Positions 6,702-13,265 of a stretch of 15,034 bases of DNA are shown one piece after another (position 1 is the first letter of the stretch; each line of letters opens with the position of its first letter). The position numbers and the translations under genes are program-made. Location of the stretch: positions 1 to 15,034 of the forward strand of contig DIVA01000002.1 in NCBI GenBank assembly GCA_002435705.1. The letters run 5' to 3'. This DNA comes from Bacteriovoracaceae bacterium UBA6144. GTDB taxonomy: Bacteria; Bdellovibrionota; Bacteriovoracia; Bacteriovoracales; Bacteriovoracaceae. The notes under the pieces were generated by a model that was not told the origin of the DNA, made no database searches, and saw nothing but the letters and a program-made list of their open reading frames with translations.

Positions 6702-7811
6702 ATGAGTGAAGAAAGTGCTTTTAAAAATTGGATTAATCCCGAGGTGGTCAAGCTTTTAAGCTCAGAGCTCAGGGCCGTACACAGCGAATTTAATCAAAAA
6801 ACATTCAATCGCCTCTCTAACCAATTAGCAGCCTTAGAACTTAAAGCAAGAGTGCGGCTGATCGCTCAGGGACTTGTCACTCATCTCCCTTCTAACTACC
6901 TCGATGCCCTTCAGATAATCTTAAAAGTTCTTGAACGCGATAAATTGTCTGGCTTTGCTCTCTGGCCTTTCTCTGAATATATAGGCACTCAAGGTCTCGA
7001 GCATTTTGATGAGTCGCTTGAGGCCATGCATCGTTTAACCCAGAAATTCACTGCTGAGTTTTCAGTGCGACCCTTTTTCCTGAAAGACCCTGAACGTGTA
7101 CTTAAAACGTTTAGGGCCTTTGCTCAAAGTTCAGACCATCACGTACGCCGCTGGGTTTCGGAGGGATCAAGACCACTTTTACCCTGGGGGGAGAAGATTC
7201 CTCTTTTCGTACGTGACCCACAGCACACCCTACCGCTCTTGGAGCTGCTCAAGTACGACAACGAGCTCTACGTGAGAAAGAGTGTGGCCAATCACCTTAA
7301 CGACATCTCAAAGCACCACCCCTCTGTGGTGATCGCGACGCTCTCCCAATGGAAAAAGACAGCCCCCGCGGAACATAAACCCAAGATTGCTTGGATCACT
7401 CGTCATGCACTGAGGACACTCATCAAAAAGGGCAATCCAGCGGCCCTAAAACTCATCGGTGTCTCTCAAACCACACAGATATCGGTTAAGGGATTCACTT
7501 TATCTAAAAAGTCCTATCGACTTGGTGAAAGCATGGAGCTATCTCTGCGCCTCTTGAGCACCACCAAAAAGCCACAAAAGATTGTGGTGGATTATGTCAT
7601 CCACTATATGAAGGCCAATGGGTCACTTTCAAAAAAAGTTTATAAGTGGAAAACTTTTGAGATCAAGGCAGGAGAATCGCAGACACTCATTAAGAAGCAC
7701 TCTCTCAAGAAGATTACGACCATGAAGTTCTACGCGGGTGAGCATCAAGTGAGCGTGCAGATCAATGGTGTTGTGATGAAAACAATAAATTGGAAATTTA
7801 TTCTGCCCTAG
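6702..7811 (+). CDS. alkC: AlkC-type DNA-alkylation repair glycosylase
   Basis: A base-excision repair glycosylase of the HEAT-repeat AlkC/AlkD superfamily, which removes N3-alkylated (AlkC) purines without base flipping. The 369 residues carry the AlkC hallmarks: an N-terminal NPEVVKLLSSEL segment, HHVRRWVSEG (146-155), RPLLPWG (157-163) and YVRKSVANHLNDISKHHP (190-207). Residues from about 258 to the end form a beta-rich domain beginning QISVKGFTLSKKSYRLGE, matching the C-terminal Ig-like domain described for Pseudomonas AlkC. A GTG at 6660 is in frame, but ATG 6702 gives the N-terminus usual for the family. The last 14 bases overlap the convergent yehS-like gene. No adaptive-response genes (ada, alkA, alkB) are nearby. 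Confidence 0.92.
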   Translation: MSEESAFKNWINPEVVKLLSSELRAVHSEFNQKTFNRLSNQLAALELKARVRLIAQGLVTHLPSNYLDALQIILKVLERDKLSGFALWPFSEYIGTQGLEHFDESLEAMHRLTQKFTAEFSVRPFFLKDPERVLKTFRAFAQSSDHHVRRWVSEGSRPLLPWGEKIPLFVRDPQHTLPLLELLKYDNELYVRKSVANHLNDISKHHPSVVIATLSQWKKTAPAEHKPKIAWITRHALRTLIKKGNPAALKLIGVSQTTQISVKGFTLSKKSYRLGESMELSLRLLSTTKKPQKIVVDYVIHYMKANGSLSKKVYKWKTFEIKAGESQTLIKKHSLKKITTMKFYAGEHQVSVQINGVVMKTINWKFILP

Positions 7812-8271
7812 CTTCGCCGCGCTCACGAAATGCCAAGGCCTTCAGCACCTGCCGCAGGAACTGATCACCACAAACCTTATAGTTTTCGTGACCCTCTTTG
7901 CGAAAAAGAGCACTGAGTTCTGATTTTGAAACGTTGAATCCACCGGCCTTGAGCATCTCAAGAAAATCCGTATCTTTGAGTTCAAAGGCAACTCTTAGCT
8001 TCTTCAGCACTACATTATTGGTGGGGAGATCCGCCACCAGAGCTGGCCGTGATTCGTCTCGCCCACGTTTGAAATAAATGAGTCCATTCAGAAAATGCGC
8101 CAGAACATTTTGGGGGCATTTAATGAACCCTGGTTCATCTTCTTTTTTGATATAGGTATTGATTTCAGCCTGTGTCACATCACCGCCCCCCATCTTCACG
8201 ATGTGAGCGAGTTCAAATTCGTTGACCTTGAGAGTGTAGCGAAGACTGCGGAGGACATCATTGTTTAACAT
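7798..8271 (-). CDS. yehS: YehS-like DUF1456 protein
   Basis: A 157-residue conserved protein, the same size as E. coli YehS (156), with no established function. The sequence is an internal duplication. The first half, NNDVLRSLRYTLKVNEFELA, continues into VKMGGGDVTQAEI and ends in LNGLIYFKRG. The second half, NNVVLKKLRVAFELKDTDFL, continues into LKAGGFNVSKSEL and ends in LKALAFRERG. The shared pattern is N-x-V-L-x-x-L-R, K-x-G-G-x-x-V, and a terminal R-G. An AGGA sits eight bases before the ATG. It lies 62 bases downstream of the lipoprotein gene on the same strand and shares 14 bases with alkC. I see no membrane segment or signal peptide. Confidence 0.92.
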   Translation of the reverse strand: MLNNDVLRSLRYTLKVNEFELAHIVKMGGGDVTQAEINTYIKKEDEPGFIKCPQNVLAHFLNGLIYFKRGRDESRPALVADLPTNNVVLKKLRVAFELKDTDFLEMLKAGGFNVSKSELSALFRKEGHENYKVCGDQFLRQVLKALAFRERGEARAE

Positions 8272-8333
8272 GGGGGCATCCTACGTCAGCCTCCGCAGAA
8301 AAGAAAGAGCCCAATAGGACTTAGAGCTTATAT

Positions 8334-9452
8334 CTAGTATCGATAATCGCAGCTATCGGTTGACTGGGTGTCTTCATGTACGAGCAAGAGCCTAAAATGA
8401 ATTTCTTCATCAACATTCTTTCTAAAGTGCTCAATCTTGGCATCAATCTCTTGTATAAATTCAAACAATTCATCCCTGCCTCCACTGGCAAGTATGACAT
8501 CCTCATAGATGAATTTTTTTGCCACTTCATTGAGTGGAACATATCGCAAATCCAGTTTATCTTTTGTCATACTTTCATCCTCGACAACAATCTTCTGTTC
8601 CATAGGTCGAAATGCACATGATCCAAAATGGAACAAATTCTTTGATCCTATCAAATTTTTAATCTTTCCAAAAAAATCATCTCTATTGATGTATCCCTTA
8701 GCAAAGCCTATAACATAGTCGGCTATATCTTCATCCAAAACTTTCTTAAAGGCTTTGAACGCTTCTGGCTTCGTAAGATAATCCCATTCTTTTGACTCGG
8801 CAAATTTTCTATTAATTATTGATGACAGCTCTATTAAATCTTCGGCACTCATGCTCTTGAGATCCTCGGGATTCGAAGCTGCGTCGGCAAAACTCTCGTT
8901 TCGCAGAACGTTTTGTTCAAAAAACCATTTTAGATTTATCTGAGACTTTATGGTTTCAAAAGAATCCAACTTGATACTCTGATCGAAGTCTCCTGAGATG
9001 ATAATCTCTCTCATCCCTTTTTTTTCATACTCTTCTTCCAGTACTAAATGTAGCATGTAGCCCTTTGTCGCAGCAGGGTCGAGATCGAAGGAAAATTTCC
9101 CCTCTGAACTAACCTCATGAGAAGAGAGGTACTCATACTCACGCTCGGTCTTGAAGCGGTAGACATGAATTTTATCTGAAGCATAGGCCTTTGGAAAAAT
9201 GGCATTCCATAGAAGAGTTATAGTTCCATTAATATTTCTAACTGACTGATTCTCTGGTTCGCTCTCTGGTACTTGATCCTGGGATTGCGGGGATTGCTCC
9301 TCCGATGCGGGGGCTTGTCCCTCAGATGGCGGAGCTTGTTCCGTAGCGACAGGACCTGGAACAACTGGTCGGAATAAGTCCTTAGAACCGGTTGATGACT
9401 TATTACATGAGCTTAAAATCAGGAACATAAAAAAAGGGAGAATGACTTTCAT
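8334..9452 (-). CDS. Orphan lipoprotein with repeat linker
   Basis: A 372-residue lipoprotein. The signal peptide ends in the lipobox L-S-S-C16, so the mature protein is acylated at C16. Residues 38-65 form a flexible Pro/Glu/Gln linker of four degenerate seven-residue repeats. After it, GTITLLWNAIFPKAYASDKI, then HVYRF..LSSHEVSSEGKFSFDLDP, reads like a small beta-sandwich resembling the carboxypeptidase regulatory-like fold; this is tentative. The remaining 240 residues are mostly helical, acidic and unrecognised. AGGAGA lies five bases before the ATG. Base composition differs from the neighbours: in 8641-8700 only 15 of 60 bases are G or C. It is probably membrane-anchored in the periplasm or at the cell surface; no function can be assigned. 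Confidence 0.85.
   Translation of the reverse strand: MKVILPFFMFLILSSCNKSSTGSKDLFRPVVPGPVATEQAPPSEGQAPASEEQSPQSQDQVPESEPENQSVRNINGTITLLWNAIFPKAYASDKIHVYRFKTEREYEYLSSHEVSSEGKFSFDLDPAATKGYMLHLVLEEEYEKKGMREIIISGDFDQSIKLDSFETIKSQINLKWFFEQNVLRNESFADAASNPEDLKSMSAEDLIELSSIINRKFAESKEWDYLTKPEAFKAFKKVLDEDIADYVIGFAKGYINRDDFFGKIKNLIGSKNLFHFGSCAFRPMEQKIVVEDESMTKDKLDLRYVPLNEVAKKFIYEDVILASGGRDELFEFIQEIDAKIEHFRKNVDEEIHFRLLLVHEDTQSTDSCDYRY
9258..9341 (-). repeat. Four degenerate 21-bp units encoding a linker
   Basis: Four consecutive 21-base units inside the lipoprotein gene encode EQAPPSE, GQAPASE, EQSPQSQ and DQVPESE, following the pattern [E/G/D]-Q-x-P-x-S-[E/Q]. The DNA units have diverged (for example, the unit starts are GAACAAGC, GGACAAGC, GAGCAATC and GATCAAGT), so this is an old tandem duplication rather than a fresh one. 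The units make an extended hydrophilic tether between the lipid anchor and the folded part. Confidence 0.7.
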
Positions 9453-9591
9453 ACAAATCTCCTATTAAGAAAATCCTAATACGGATCATCTTTTTCACTC
9501 AATGCGATGACTTAGATCTTTTCACCCGAATGGAAAATATCCTTTGATTCCAAGGCTTGTGATAAAAAAGTGCCCTTAATTGATTGCTATC

Positions 9592-10338
9592 TCACATGAA
9601 CGTGGGAGCAAAACCACTGAACCATTTCCATAACAGATAAAGAGCAGAAGCAAGGAGGGTCAAACGATAGAGAAACATAAAGAGACTATCCGACATATGA
9701 CTAAAGAATCGGATTCCAATCTGAGTTCCAAAAATCCCAGCACAAAGCATTCCCCCTAAAGGCGCAAGCCATGGAACATAATCAAAACCAATCCACATGA
9801 AACCCAGCACCTTAAGGCCGTGGCTCACAGACTGGATCGCTCCTTGTGTCGCCATGATCTGCTCTTTACTCATGTCCTCGCGCACGAAGAGACTCCCTAA
9901 GATCAACCCGGTGGCTCCCACAAACATGCCGATAAACCCTAAAAATATTCCGGCCACAAAGAATCCAAATCTCTGGGGCTTAAGCTGAGGCATTTTTTTG
10001 GGCTTAAACAGCGAGTAGACAATTAGGACTGCGATGAGAAGTGGGGCGTGAGAGAAAGTCAGCGTGTCTTGAATGAGCCAGACAGAAATCATGTTCCCAA
10101 TAAGTGCTCCCCCACAAAAAGCATACATGAAAGGTAAGTTGATGTGTGAGCGCAAGATCCAGGACCGCTGTCCATTGGAAGCCAGTTGATTTAAAGCGTG
10201 TAGAGCAATGGACGTGGCCGGATTAAAATAAAAAAGCAAAATGGATAAAAGAACCGTTCCCCCGGCCATGCCTATAGTGGCGGAGATAAGGGAGGTGAAG
10301 CCCGCGGCAAGAGTTAAAACAATCAGATCAAAATTCAC
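9592..10338 (-). CDS. TauE/SafE-family membrane permease
   Basis: A 248-residue integral membrane protein of the TauE/SafE family, whose characterised members export sulfite, sulfoacetate or related anions. It has about seven or eight hydrophobic segments arranged in two similar halves: GFTSLISATIGMAGGTVLLS near the start and FFVAGIFLGFIGMFVGATGL in the second half, both with the G-x-x-G-x-x-x-G-G/T type motif of the family. The start is GTG, overlapping the pirin stop codon by one base (TAGTG on the minus strand), so translation is coupled to the pirin gene. Substrate cannot be read from the sequence. The downstream side, 139 bases to the lipoprotein gene, holds no clear terminator. Confidence 0.9.
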   Translation of the reverse strand: MNFDLIVLTLAAGFTSLISATIGMAGGTVLLSILLFYFNPATSIALHALNQLASNGQRSWILRSHINLPFMYAFCGGALIGNMISVWLIQDTLTFSHAPLLIAVLIVYSLFKPKKMPQLKPQRFGFFVAGIFLGFIGMFVGATGLILGSLFVREDMSKEQIMATQGAIQSVSHGLKVLGFMWIGFDYVPWLAPLGGMLCAGIFGTQIGIRFFSHMSDSLFMFLYRLTLLASALYLLWKWFSGFAPTFM

Positions 10339-11426
10339 TAACTCGGCTTCTCCACTCTCCCATCCGGATACTTCGCAAACCTTTCGATTTTATCCCCGTG
10401 GATCATATCAACTCGTCCCCACTTCCAGCCCCCAAACTCTGTTTGCTGGTAATCGCGGATCGTTTGCATGATCTCTTCGCGGGTATTCATCACAAAAGGC
10501 CCGTGTTGCACGACGGGCTCACCGATGGGTTTGGCTTCCATGATCATGAATTCGCAATCGGCACTGGCCTTCACGGTTAACGCGACTGAGGGATCGACAA
10601 AAAGCGCGCGTTTACCTTGAATCGATTGACCATTGAGATTTGCACCTGAGCCATTAAAGAAGTAGAGAGATCTTTGAACACCACTTTTAGCAGGATAATT
10701 AAACTCTCCTTCTTTTTGCATTTTCACAATCATCAGATTGACTTGATTGGCGGGATCCGCTGCCCAACTATTTTTGGGTGCCTCAAAGAACTTCACATCT
10801 TCGTACTCACCGCTGATGATACTAATTTCAACTTTGTCTTTTTTAAAACGTGGGATTTTATTCGCCCAGAGCATTTTAAAATCGGCCGGAACCATTTTAT
10901 TTTTCTTCGGTAAATTGAGCCAGATCTGAAAGAGCTCGAGTGTATTTTCTTTGTCTTTGTGCAAGAGCGGAAACATCTCCGAGTGCTGAACACCTGAGCC
11001 CGCAGTCATCCACTGCACATCCCCTTCTCCATAACGACCCGCAGCTCCTAGAGAGTCGGCGTGATCCGCGTACCCTCGGCGCACGATGGTGATGGTTTCA
11101 AAGCCACGGTGCGGGTGAACCGGAAAGCCCGGGATCTCTGCACCATGATATAAGCGAAAGCCATCTTTCTCTTCAAAATCCGACCCCATCTGGCGACCCG
11201 AGAAATGCTTTTTATCAAGCCCTAAGTTGCTGTTGCCTGCAGGATAACGATCAAGGTGATGGGCACAAAAAAGAAAAGGCTCTTGAGTGGGCCAGTGCAG
11301 ATCAATAGGGCTTGAGTGTTTAATCATAGAGAGCACCTTTGCGGGTTGAAGGGAGTTCAAGAGCCCCATCGCCCAAGAGGAGAAGGGGGTAAGGGCCATG
11401 AGACTCAGAAAATGACGACGTTTCAT
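10338..11426 (-). CDS. Pirin-family cupin with Tat-like leader
   Basis: A bicupin of the pirin family. The metal site is visible in the N-terminal cupin: H104-P-H106-R-G-F-E-T-I, then V-Q-H148-S-E150, matching the His/His/His/Glu site of human pirin (56, 58, 101, 103). The C-terminal cupin ends with VVQHGPFVMNTREEI, as in family members. Known pirins act as Fe-dependent quercetin dioxygenases or regulators. The product is 362 residues, longer than usual (about 290), because of an N-terminal extension starting M-K-R3-R4-H-F-L-S. That extension continues with a short hydrophobic run to SSWA, close to a twin-arginine signal. ATG 11426 is preferred over ATG 11432 because a TAATAT hexamer ends six bases before it. 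It precedes and is coupled to the TauE/SafE gene. Confidence 0.88.
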   Translation of the reverse strand: MKRRHFLSLMALTPFSSWAMGLLNSLQPAKVLSMIKHSSPIDLHWPTQEPFLFCAHHLDRYPAGNSNLGLDKKHFSGRQMGSDFEEKDGFRLYHGAEIPGFPVHPHRGFETITIVRRGYADHADSLGAAGRYGEGDVQWMTAGSGVQHSEMFPLLHKDKENTLELFQIWLNLPKKNKMVPADFKMLWANKIPRFKKDKVEISIISGEYEDVKFFEAPKNSWAADPANQVNLMIVKMQKEGEFNYPAKSGVQRSLYFFNGSGANLNGQSIQGKRALFVDPSVALTVKASADCEFMIMEAKPIGEPVVQHGPFVMNTREEIMQTIRDYQQTEFGGWKWGRVDMIHGDKIERFAKYPDGRVEKPS

Positions 11427-11432
11427 GGACAT

Positions 11433-11438
11433 ATATTA
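11433..11438 (-). promoter_or_regulatory. Candidate -10 element for the pirin gene
   Basis: On the minus strand TAATAT ends exactly six bases before the ATG at 11426, the same placement as the hexamers before rlmN and alkC. No Shine-Dalgarno sequence lies between. There is no good -35 at 17 or 18 bases, so the call rests on the hexamer and its position alone. Confidence 0.3.
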
Positions 11439-11499
11439 TCTCAAAATGGTCCTTTTTCCCTGTAAAGTTTTCCTTTTGTCCCAAGAAAATCAAGCTTAA

Positions 11500-11508
11500 T
11501 GCTAAATT
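11500..11508 (+). promoter_or_regulatory. Candidate extended -10 for the M91 peptidase gene
   Basis: TGCTAAATT fits the extended -10 form TGnTAnnnT and ends eight bases before the ATG at 11517, which has no ribosome binding site. A start site seven bases downstream would leave a leader of only one or two bases. No -35 match is seen. Tentative. Confidence 0.3.
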
Positions 11509-11516
11509 AATCCCCT

Positions 11517-12413
11517 ATGAAATACATCTGGACGCTCCTTCTTCTCTCGACTCTTTCTCATGCTCGTGACTATGAGCTCATTGGCTTTGAGGCGAGCGAT
11601 TACCGGGATTGGACCCGTGAGGAAATGCGTGAGCGTTTAGGGGCTGAGGCGAGACACCTGAAATCTTATTTGTGTGAAAAGCAAGAGGATCTCGATCCCT
11701 TTTGGCAGCCACCACAAATGAGCAGTGATGATTCAAGCTTAAGAGTTCGCGCTCAAGATTCAAAAGAGTATATTTATCGTAAAGGGGTGTTAACCACGCT
11801 GGATGGATCATTTGTGCGATTTTCGAGTGATGTTTTTATCAATCACGCCCTCTCGGCTCTAGATAAACTAGAAAGTCTTCCTACAGGGGCTCAACTTTTA
11901 AGACTTCTGGAGCATGCACCTCAGCCCATTATCATTCGTCTCGGAAATTTTTCTTTTAACCCGACATTCCCAGGCGGAAGATTTTGGAGCGGCATAAAAA
12001 ATGCTCAGGCGATTAATTTCCTGCGCACACTTCGCATGAGTGATGGCGGAGTGGTGTTTAACAACGTGGGCATGGGCGGCGAAGTACTGTGGCACCCCAC
12101 CAAAGAAATCCTCTCGATTGAAAGCGATGGAAAGAAGAGACCTACGGATAAAACCGTCTCCCTGGCCCATGAACTCTATCACGCGTGGGATTCGGTGCGT
12201 GGTCTTCTCGATATGCGTTTTGTGAAAGGTGAAGAGTATTCCTTTGAAACCGTAGTTGAGTACAGAGGCGTGTGGTTTGAGAATCAAATTCGAAAAGAGC
12301 TGGGATTACTCTATCGCAAGTATTACTCAGACCCGGACACCGCAGATCGCCCAGATCTTCTAGATGACCAAGGTGAGCCAGTTTATATTCCCCATGCTTG
12401 CTTGGTTGATTAA
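11517..12413 (+). CDS. Exported NleD-like (M91) zinc metallopeptidase
   Basis: A predicted zinc endopeptidase of 298 residues. A Sec signal peptide (MKYIWTLLLLSTLSHA, cleavage after residue 16) precedes the mature protein. The catalytic core is L-A-H218-E-L-Y-H222-A-W-D-S-V-R-G229. It is framed as in peptidase family M91: upstream a GMGGEVLWHP segment and a D-G-K-K-R-P-T stretch, downstream E-Y-S-F-E-T-V-V-E and then F-E-N-Q-I-R-K-E-L-G-L. M91 includes NleD, a type III effector that cleaves host JNK and p38 kinases. Here the leader implies Sec export instead, to the periplasm or beyond. The target is unknown. No ribosome binding site precedes the ATG. The gene is divergent from pirin, and a FabZ-like gene follows after 47 bases. 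Confidence 0.8.
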   Translation: MKYIWTLLLLSTLSHARDYELIGFEASDYRDWTREEMRERLGAEARHLKSYLCEKQEDLDPFWQPPQMSSDDSSLRVRAQDSKEYIYRKGVLTTLDGSFVRFSSDVFINHALSALDKLESLPTGAQLLRLLEHAPQPIIIRLGNFSFNPTFPGGRFWSGIKNAQAINFLRTLRMSDGGVVFNNVGMGGEVLWHPTKEILSIESDGKKRPTDKTVSLAHELYHAWDSVRGLLDMRFVKGEEYSFETVVEYRGVWFENQIRKELGLLYRKYYSDPDTADRPDLLDDQGEPVYIPHACLVD

Positions 12414-12460
12414 TACACTGCTTAGACAAGTTTGATATGACTTCAATTAAATCATCGTGA

Positions 12461-12940
12461 ATGATAAAAAATCACATGATTAATATTCTCAAACGCCTCC
12501 ACCACCGCCCACCCTATCTTATGATCAACGAAGTCATTGAGCATTCGCCACAAATGCTGAGTGCTCTCAGTCTTCCTAAAGGCGATGAGTTTTACCTTTT
12601 AGGTCACTTCCCTGCCACTCCTGTCGTGCCTGGGGCGATCATGCAGGAGATGACCACTCAGGCGGCAGGACTTTTAATCACTGAGTACCACTCTCCTGTG
12701 CCGGACTACGACTCAGAGAAGACTAAAGGCTGGGCACTCGGAGTGCTTCGTGCCGTGCATACGGCCAAGTACAAGAGTTTTGCGAGACCGAGTGATCGCA
12801 TGGTGATTAAGGTCGAGCTGATTGATCAGATGGAGAATATTTTTCGATTCAAAGGCAAGATCACAGTGGATGAGAAAGTAATCATGCATAATGAGTTCAG
12901 CCTCGTGAACATCGAAGAAGCTAAACTCAAGGGTCTCTAA
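12461..12940 (+). CDS. FabZ-like 3-hydroxyacyl-ACP dehydratase
   Basis: A hotdog-fold protein of 159 residues resembling FabZ, which removes water from 3-hydroxyacyl-ACP in fatty-acid synthesis. R-P-P-Y-L-M-I-N-E-V matches the family N-terminus. The active-site segment is G-H49-F-P-A-T-P-V-V-P-G-A-I-M-Q-E63, with the catalytic His and Glu 14 residues apart as in FabZ. The stretch between the active helix and the next strand (from about YHSPVPDYDSEKTKG) looks a little longer than usual. It is not in an lpx/fab cluster, so it is probably an additional paralogue; a role in a specialised lipid pathway is possible but unproven. An alternative ATG lies at 12476; neither has a clear ribosome binding site. 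The stop overlaps copZ by four bases. Confidence 0.82.
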   Translation: MIKNHMINILKRLHHRPPYLMINEVIEHSPQMLSALSLPKGDEFYLLGHFPATPVVPGAIMQEMTTQAAGLLITEYHSPVPDYDSEKTKGWALGVLRAVHTAKYKSFARPSDRMVIKVELIDQMENIFRFKGKITVDEKVIMHNEFSLVNIEEAKLKGL

Positions 12941-13134
12941 CCCAACACCTTAACCTCATATCCTGCTTCTTCGATGAGCTTTTTAATCTGCTCAACTGGA
13001 TGATTCGTCTCTACACTCACGGTTTTAGCCTTAAGATCCGCTGCTGCCGAGAGCTTCTGGTCAAACTCCTTAAGCGCCTCGTCGATGTTTCGTACACAAC
13101 TCATGCAGTTCATGCCTTCTACTTGAAATTTCAT
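12937..13134 (-). CDS. copZ: CopZ-like copper chaperone (HMA domain)
   Basis: A 65-residue single heavy-metal-associated domain. The metal site is G-M-N-C10-M-S-C13 on the first loop, and the fold ends in IEEAGYEVKVLG as in CopZ/Atx1-like proteins. The expected role is to carry Cu(I) in the cytoplasm and hand it to CopA, encoded divergently 131 bases away. AAGGAG lies six bases before the ATG. A MerR-type promoter with a 19-base spacer lies upstream, so copper induction through a CueR-like regulator is likely. Other HMA metals (Hg, Zn) cannot be excluded from the domain alone, but the M-x-C-x-x-C motif and the CPC partner favour copper. Confidence 0.92.
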   Translation of the reverse strand: MKFQVEGMNCMSCVRNIDEALKEFDQKLSAAADLKAKTVSVETNHPVEQIKKLIEEAGYEVKVLG

Positions 13135-13154
13135 ATCAATCTCCTTGAGCTCTG

Positions 13155-13185
13155 ATTGTGCACCTTCCTCCTAGGGGAAGGTCAA
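13155..13185 (-). promoter_or_regulatory. CueR/MerR-type promoter of copZ
   Basis: On the minus strand TTGACC (13185-13180), a 19-base spacer, then CACAAT (13160-13155). The long spacer is the mark of MerR-family activated promoters. Within it sits the dyad ACCTTCC / GGAAGGT (13162-13182, seven-base arms and a seven-base centre), the same arms as CueR operators such as that of E. coli copA. The start site would fall near 13148, just ahead of the copZ ribosome binding site. No regulator gene is in the window. Confidence 0.8.
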
Positions 13186-13211
13186 GGGGAAAGATGTGTT
13201 TTGAACAAGAC

Positions 13212-13242
13212 TTGACCTTCCCATTATGGGAAGGTTTAAGAT
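13212..13242 (+). promoter_or_regulatory. CueR/MerR-type promoter of copA
   Basis: TTGACC (13212-13217), a 19-base spacer, then TAAGAT (13237-13242). The operator at 13215-13235 is a perfect palindrome: ACCTTCCCAT, one central T, ATGGGAAGGT. The arrangement matches E. coli CueR control of copA closely. The copA ribosome binding site AGGAAG (13255-13260) follows. Together with the copZ promoter it forms a back-to-back pair whose -35 elements are 26 bases apart. Confidence 0.85.
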
Positions 13243-13265
13243 AAGGGCACAAAAAGGAAGACTTC

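Noticed and set aside
8272..8333. Possible terminator between the lipoprotein and yehS-like genes
   Set aside because: Only a five-pair stem with one G-U pair, followed by a mixed C/T stretch rather than a T run. The GCTCT copies are direct, not inverted, repeats.
9453..9591. 139-base gap between the permease and the lipoprotein gene, including CCTT/AAGG and a T-rich run
   Set aside because: The stem is four bases and not next to the T run. A TTGAGT/TATTAG promoter pair for the lipoprotein has a 15-base spacer, too short to call.
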